Of a stretch of 9,142 nucleotides of DNA, positions 6,165 to 9,142 are shown piece after piece. The number at the start of each line of letters is the position of its first letter. Position 1 is the stretch's first letter. This DNA comes from an uncultured Collinsella sp. (GTDB taxonomy: Bacteria; Actinomycetota; Coriobacteriia; Coriobacteriales; Coriobacteriaceae): the NCBI GenBank assembly GCA_958407465.1, contig CATYIV010000054.1, positions 1 to 9,142 of the forward strand. Reading direction: 5' to 3'. The translations under genes and the position numbers were made by a program. The notes under the pieces were generated by a model. It made no database searches, had not been told where the DNA came from, and worked only from the letters and a program-made list of their open reading frames with translations.

Positions 6165-6987
6165 GCACTCCAAAGAATGCGCCGGCGATACTCACGAGCA
6201 GGATCACGAGCATGATGAGCAGCGGATTCATCTTCTTCTTGAGCATGAGATAGACGATTCCAAACAGCCCCATCGTGACAAAGCCCGGGAAGATTCCGTT
6301 GAGCAGCTCGGCGAGCGTCTGAGCACCATCGCCCGCACCGACCATGAGCGGAATGTCCACGGTCACCATCTCCATGGTCATAGCACCGATCACCATGGCG
6401 CCCATGATAGAGGCCATCTTGACGATCGTGTCCATAATGCCCGATTCCTGGACCTTGCTGATCATGTCCGAGCCAAAGCGATATCCCACAAACGTCAGCA
6501 GGTAACGGATGATGTAGTGAGGGACGTTGAACACGAGCAGGAACAAAATCGGGCCAAGAATAGAGCCCTGCAGCGCCAGCGACGTGCCGACACCCGTTGC
6601 CAAAATTCGCAGCGTGCCCCAGTAGAAGGCATCGCCCACGCCGGACAGCGGTCCCATCAAAGCAAGCTTGACATTAGAGATCGCGCTCGTGTCAAAGCTA
6701 TCGTCAGTAGCGTTGACCTCTTCCATTGCGGCGGCGATGGACATGGGAAGCGTCGAGATGTACGGCGTGACGTTATAGAGCTCCATATGGCGCTTAAGGG
6801 CGGCCTTAAAGTCCGCATCCTGCGGATACAGCTTGCGGAGGATCGGCATAAGGGCCCACATAAAGCCGATATGGCCCATACGCTCGTAGTTCCAGGAATG
6901 CTCATAGGGAATCGAGCGCCAGAACAGCTTCTTAAGATCTGCGCGGGAAATCAGCCCGTCGTAAGAAGACTCAAACTTAAAACTCAT
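6151..6987 (-). CDS. PTS system mannose-family EIID component
   Basis: A 278-residue membrane subunit that, with EIIC, forms the sugar channel of a mannose-family phosphotransferase system. The N-terminal half shows family landmarks: FWRSIPYEHSWNYERM (22-37), ALMPILRKLYP (45-55), LKRHMELYNVTPYI (64-77), IAAAMEE (84-90) and MGPLSGVGDAFYWGTLRI (111-128). Hydrophobic stretches at about 140-170 and 192-216 and a C-terminal membrane helix (about 255-275), after the basic LKKKMNP turn, anchor it. I chose the ATG at 6987, which gives the usual MSFKFESS beginning and has GGGAGTGGG upstream. A longer in-frame reading to 7053 is a shadow of the EIIC C terminus. Its start overlaps the EIIC stop by 11 nt, a sign of translational coupling. 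Confidence 0.95.
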   Translation of the reverse strand: MSFKFESSYDGLISRADLKKLFWRSIPYEHSWNYERMGHIGFMWALMPILRKLYPQDADFKAALKRHMELYNVTPYISTLPMSIAAAMEEVNATDDSFDTSAISNVKLALMGPLSGVGDAFYWGTLRILATGVGTSLALQGSILGPILFLLVFNVPHYIIRYLLTFVGYRFGSDMISKVQESGIMDTIVKMASIMGAMVIGAMTMEMVTVDIPLMVGAGDGAQTLAELLNGIFPGFVTMGLFGIVYLMLKKKMNPLLIMLVILLVSIAGAFFGVLGVQ

Positions 6988-7768
6988 CGAACCCACTCCC
7001 AATCGCAGGATCCTCGGTTGCCGCTGCAGGCTGCTCCGCCTTTTTCTTGTCACCCAAAACCGTCATCGCAACGACGATGATCGCGGCAAAGATCGCCACG
7101 CCCGTCGTGCTAATACCAAAGTAGGCGACGAGGAAGAAGCCAGCGAAGAAGAACGGAGCCACCGTTTTGTTCATGATCATCTGGGCCAGCATCGCAAAGC
7201 CGAGTGCAGGCAAGAAGGCGGCGGCGACATCCATGCCGGTCTGAACGAAATCGGGGATGATGTTGAGCAGGCTGGCAACAGCATCGGCGCCAAAGAAGAA
7301 TGCCAGGGGAATAATCAGCAGGCCGCACCAGCTCTGCGCGTAACCGGCGATGAGCATGTTGCGCGTGATGGCCTTGGTGTCTCCGTCCTCGACGTTTTTG
7401 TCGATACGGTGCACCAGCAGTAGCATCACCGGCTGGCCCAGGGCCGTATCGAGCGCCAGGACGATCGTTGCGATGGGAATGCCCAGGGTCAGGGCCGCCG
7501 AAGCGTCCGCGCCGGCCTGCATGGCAAGCGACACACCCAGGATGGTTCCGGAAATCGTATCGGGCGGGTTATATGCACCGACCGAGATGGCGCCGACCAT
7601 GGCAAGCTCCATCGTGGCGCCCATAATGGTGCCGGTCACTACATCGCCCATGACAAGGCCAACCAGAGGTCCGAGCACGATCGGGCGCTGGAGGTAGCTC
7701 GTGCCCGTCAGCCACTCGGAATAGCCCAAAAGGGCGATCAGGAAAATCAGGATTGTCTTGATAACCAT
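6977..7768 (-). CDS. PTS system mannose-family EIIC component
   Basis: A 263-residue polytopic membrane protein that, with EIID, carries the substrate across the membrane. Hydrophobic segments run at about 3-20, 29-64 (with GPLVGLVMGDVVTG and ATMELAMVGAISVGAYNPPD, typical of the family), 91-119, 139-160, 181-200 and 202-238. The tail (about 240-263) is polar and ends in the acidic GSGFDEF. The start ATG at 7768 follows AGGGG, which overlaps the EIIB stop codon, with a gap of 8 nt to EIIB. Membership of the mannose/sorbose superfamily is clear. The transported sugar cannot be read from the sequence; the adjoining SIS-domain deglycase suggests a glycated amine. Confidence 0.95.
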   Translation of the reverse strand: MVIKTILIFLIALLGYSEWLTGTSYLQRPIVLGPLVGLVMGDVVTGTIMGATMELAMVGAISVGAYNPPDTISGTILGVSLAMQAGADASAALTLGIPIATIVLALDTALGQPVMLLLVHRIDKNVEDGDTKAITRNMLIAGYAQSWCGLLIIPLAFFFGADAVASLLNIIPDFVQTGMDVAAAFLPALGFAMLAQMIMNKTVAPFFFAGFFLVAYFGISTTGVAIFAAIIVVAMTVLGDKKKAEQPAAATEDPAIGSGFDEF

Positions 7769-7776
7769 GACAGCCC

Positions 7777-8247
7777 CTAACCGATGACCTTCGCGGCGTC
7801 AGTCTTCGCATCTGCCGGAATCATCTGAATGAACAGTTCATAGCCCTCGCCGAGCAGCTCCTTCACGTATGCCTCGTTTTCGGGCGTAAGGAACACACTC
7901 GTCGAGACCTGGCGGGCATTCTCGCTAAAGGCAACGTTGCCGAGGTTGATCTTCTTGACTCCCATCGCCTTGGCGACGGCACCGGCCTGCTGGATCGTCT
8001 CGCAAACCACGAAGAGCTTGTACTTATCGGTCACTCCGCTCTGGAGCGCCTTGACGGCGTCCTCGGTGTTTTTCACGACGACCTTGCAGCCCTCCGGCTT
8101 TGCAAGGGACAGGGCCTGCAGACGAAGCTTGTCATTGAGGACCGTGTCGCTCACCAACAGGATGCAGTCGGCACCCAGAGCCGAGGTCCAGCTAACGGCA
8201 ACCTGGCCGTGAAGCAGTCGATAGTCCACGCGAATCATCTGAATCAT
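7777..8247 (-). CDS. PTS system mannose-family EIIB component
   Basis: A 156-residue cytosolic phosphocarrier that takes phosphate from EIIA and gives it to the incoming sugar. The N-terminal MIRVDYRLLHGQVAVSW matches the family signature RxDxRLxHGQV, with the phosphorylated His13 and the basic Arg6 and Arg10. An Asp-containing strand (LLVSDTVLNDKLR) follows, and INLGNVAFSENAR (about 100-112) corresponds to the segment next to the active-site loop. The ATG at 8247 has GGGAG 6 nt upstream; the second ATG three codons later is possible. It sits 17 nt after EIIA and is separate from it, unlike E. coli ManX, where A and B are fused. Confidence 0.95.
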   Translation of the reverse strand: MIQMIRVDYRLLHGQVAVSWTSALGADCILLVSDTVLNDKLRLQALSLAKPEGCKVVVKNTEDAVKALQSGVTDKYKLFVVCETIQQAGAVAKAMGVKKINLGNVAFSENARQVSTSVFLTPENEAYVKELLGEGYELFIQMIPADAKTDAAKVIG

Positions 8248-8264
8248 GATGTGCTCCCTAGTGG

Positions 8265-8681
8265 TTAAAACTCATCGAGTTCGGCCTGCCCCAGCAGGTC
8301 GTTGACGTACTTGACCTTGGTGTCGTCCGCCTCGACGATCTGGCGAATGGCCTCATCGATCGGGGTGGATTCGGGCACGAACAGCAGCTGAATAAGGAGC
8401 GGCAGGTTCATATTGGTCACGAGGTGCGTGTTGGGACGCGTCTGGACGATCTTGGTGAACTCGTTGTTGACACTGCCGCCAAAGAGGTCGGTGCAAACGA
8501 CGACCTCATCGTCCGCGGCAAAGCCGTTCAGAATCGCTGCGGCCTCCTTGGTCAGGTCCTCGTTTCCGTCGACATACATAGAGAGCGCATGGACGTTTTC
8601 GCGCTCGCCGGAGAGCAGGCCGATGCTCTCGACGATTCCGGACGCAAAATGGGCATGGGATGCAACGATAAACTGCCTCAT
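8265..8681 (-). CDS. PTS system mannose-family EIIA component
   Basis: A 138-residue cytosolic phosphocarrier that receives phosphate from HPr. The N terminus IVASHAHFASGIVES aligns with the IVIGTHGWAAEQLL of E. coli ManX, so His9 is the expected phosphorylation site; a second His two residues later is unusual but not in register. Asp65 in VVCTDLFGGSVNNEF corresponds to the conserved Asp of the active-site loop. I chose the ATG at 8681 because GGGGATCAA precedes it and it starts the canonical fold. A longer GTG-initiated reading from 8771 would run through the hairpin and adds a basic, non-homologous leader. It is the first gene of the compact EIIA-EIIB-EIIC-EIID block. Confidence 0.94.
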   Translation of the reverse strand: MRQFIVASHAHFASGIVESIGLLSGERENVHALSMYVDGNEDLTKEAAAILNGFAADDEVVVCTDLFGGSVNNEFTKIVQTRPNTHLVTNMNLPLLIQLLFVPESTPIDEAIRQIVEADDTKVKYVNDLLGQAELDEF

Positions 8682-8711
8682 TTGATCCCCTTTCTTTCGA
8701 ATTTCGGCATG

Positions 8712-8739
8712 AAAATGCCCGGACGCATGCGCCCGGGCA
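8712..8739 (-). terminator. Intrinsic-terminator-like hairpin between the deglycase and EIIA genes
   Basis: Minus strand: TGCCCGG pairs with CCGGGCA, extended through a G-T pair and further C-G and G-C pairs to a small CATG loop, about 10 bp in all, followed at once by TTTTC. It lies in the 93-bp gap between two co-directional genes, 30 nt before the EIIA start. The 3' arm could instead pair with the downstream ATGCC (GGCAT-TTTC-ATGCC), a mutually exclusive fold. Partial termination or 3'-end protection of the deglycase message are both possible. Confidence 0.65.
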
Positions 8740-8774
8740 GGGTGCTTCTTGATCAGTAGCTTATTTGTCACCGA

Positions 8775-9142
8775 TTAGTAGTCGAACTGGTGATAGTAAC
8801 GACGGTAGTTGAGGTTGTGCTTGGTGACCGTCTCGTAGTAAGCGGCAAGGCGATCGGTAATCAGCGAGGAGAGGATCCACGGAGACACGATGACGCGGAA
8901 CTCGTCGTCAAGGCCGGGGATCGCGAACTCGGCGGTGTCGATGATGTTGATGTCGGTGTCGCCGGTCACGCCGCGGTTAAGGAACGCGCGGACGCGCTCG
9001 TCGAGCTTGCGGTTCTCGTCCTCGCCCATGAACAGGAAGACCGGGACGCCGGGCTCCACGAGCTCGAGGGTGCCGTGGAAGAAGTCGGCCGAGGTGATGT
9101 AGCGGGTGCGCTTCCACTGCATCTCCTCGAGGATGCACATCG
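8775..9142 (-). CDS. SIS-domain sugar-phosphate deglycase, FrlB/GfrE/GfrF/FraB-like, 5' part outside window
   Basis: Only the last 121 residues are visible and the frame stays open to the edge, so the ATG near 9140 is an internal Met. Full-length relatives have about 330-350 residues. The fragment matches the C-terminal SIS domain of amino-sugar deglycases that split 6-phosphorylated Amadori compounds into hexose phosphate and an amine or amino acid. It shows EEMQW, ADFFHGTLELVEPGVP, FLFMGEDENR, an IIDTAEF strand and the closing RRYYHQFDY, close to the FrlB ending. The second Glu of EEMQW and the His of FFHGTLE lie 16 residues apart, as do the catalytic Glu214 and His230 reported for FraB. 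The substrate (fructoselysine, glucoselysine, fructose-asparagine or other) cannot be fixed from this fragment. A more distant SIS amidotransferase-like role is less likely. A hairpin and the PTS genes follow. Confidence 0.85.
   Translation of the reverse strand, partial: MCILEEMQWKRTRYITSADFFHGTLELVEPGVPVFLFMGEDENRKLDERVRAFLNRGVTGDTDINIIDTAEFAIPGLDDEFRVIVSPWILSSLITDRLAAYYETVTKHNLNYRRYYHQFDY

Noticed and set aside
6988..7053. N-terminal extension of EIID (22 residues)
   Set aside because: It lies wholly within the EIIC coding region, is basic and unlike EIID N termini, and a good ribosome-binding site precedes the internal ATG at 6987.
6106..7080. Plus-strand open frame of 324 codons opposite the PTS EIID gene
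   Set aside because: Its product is very rich in His, Arg, Asp and Glu, a mirror image of the hydrophobic EIID sequence; no ribosome-binding site or family resemblance.

Overview
The window looks like a GC-rich genome of the class Coriobacteriia (Actinomycetota), most plausibly Collinsella or a close relative. This rests on the base composition, on a short-form HisG that depends on HisZ (mycobacteria and streptomycetes use the long HisG), and on the pairing with a mannose-family PTS locus for what look like glycated amines. The genus is an inference and no marker gene is present. All nine recognisable genes lie on the minus strand, so transcription runs from the right edge to the left edge. 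Both end genes (hisB on the left, the SIS-domain deglycase on the right) are cut by the window.

Right block (about 5231-9142): a catabolic locus in the order SIS-domain sugar-phosphate deglycase (FrlB/GfrE/GfrF/FraB-like, C-terminal part only), PTS EIIA, EIIB, EIIC, EIID (mannose family), then a TIM-barrel epimerase resembling FrlC. The best-supported reading is uptake and phosphorylation of an Amadori-type compound (fructoselysine, glucoselysine or a similar sugar-amine). The SIS enzyme would then split it into hexose phosphate and free amine, and the epimerase would feed a C3 epimer into the route. The four PTS genes are tightly packed (gaps of 17 and 8 nt, then an 11-nt overlap). They are separated from the deglycase and from the epimerase by hairpins with U-tracts that look like intrinsic terminators lying inside the gene cluster.

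Middle (4905-5230): a 326-bp intergenic region. It holds a probable terminator for the epimerase, a striking 62-bp-period tandem array of 16-nt motifs in alternating orientation (5047-5186), and the leader of the histidine operon with a GC-rich hairpin.

Left block (1-4904): histidine biosynthesis in the order hisZ-hisG (one fused open reading frame), hisD, hisC, hisB. The fusion would supply the first enzyme of the pathway together with its regulatory/activating subunit in one chain. HisD performs the last two oxidations, HisC the transamination and HisB the imidazoleglycerol-phosphate dehydration. hisD-hisC-hisB are essentially contiguous with Shine-Dalgarno sites inside the preceding gene. 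hisZG and hisD are separated by 105 bp holding another hairpin plus U-tract. No RNA genes, insertion sequences, CRISPR arrays or phage genes were seen.
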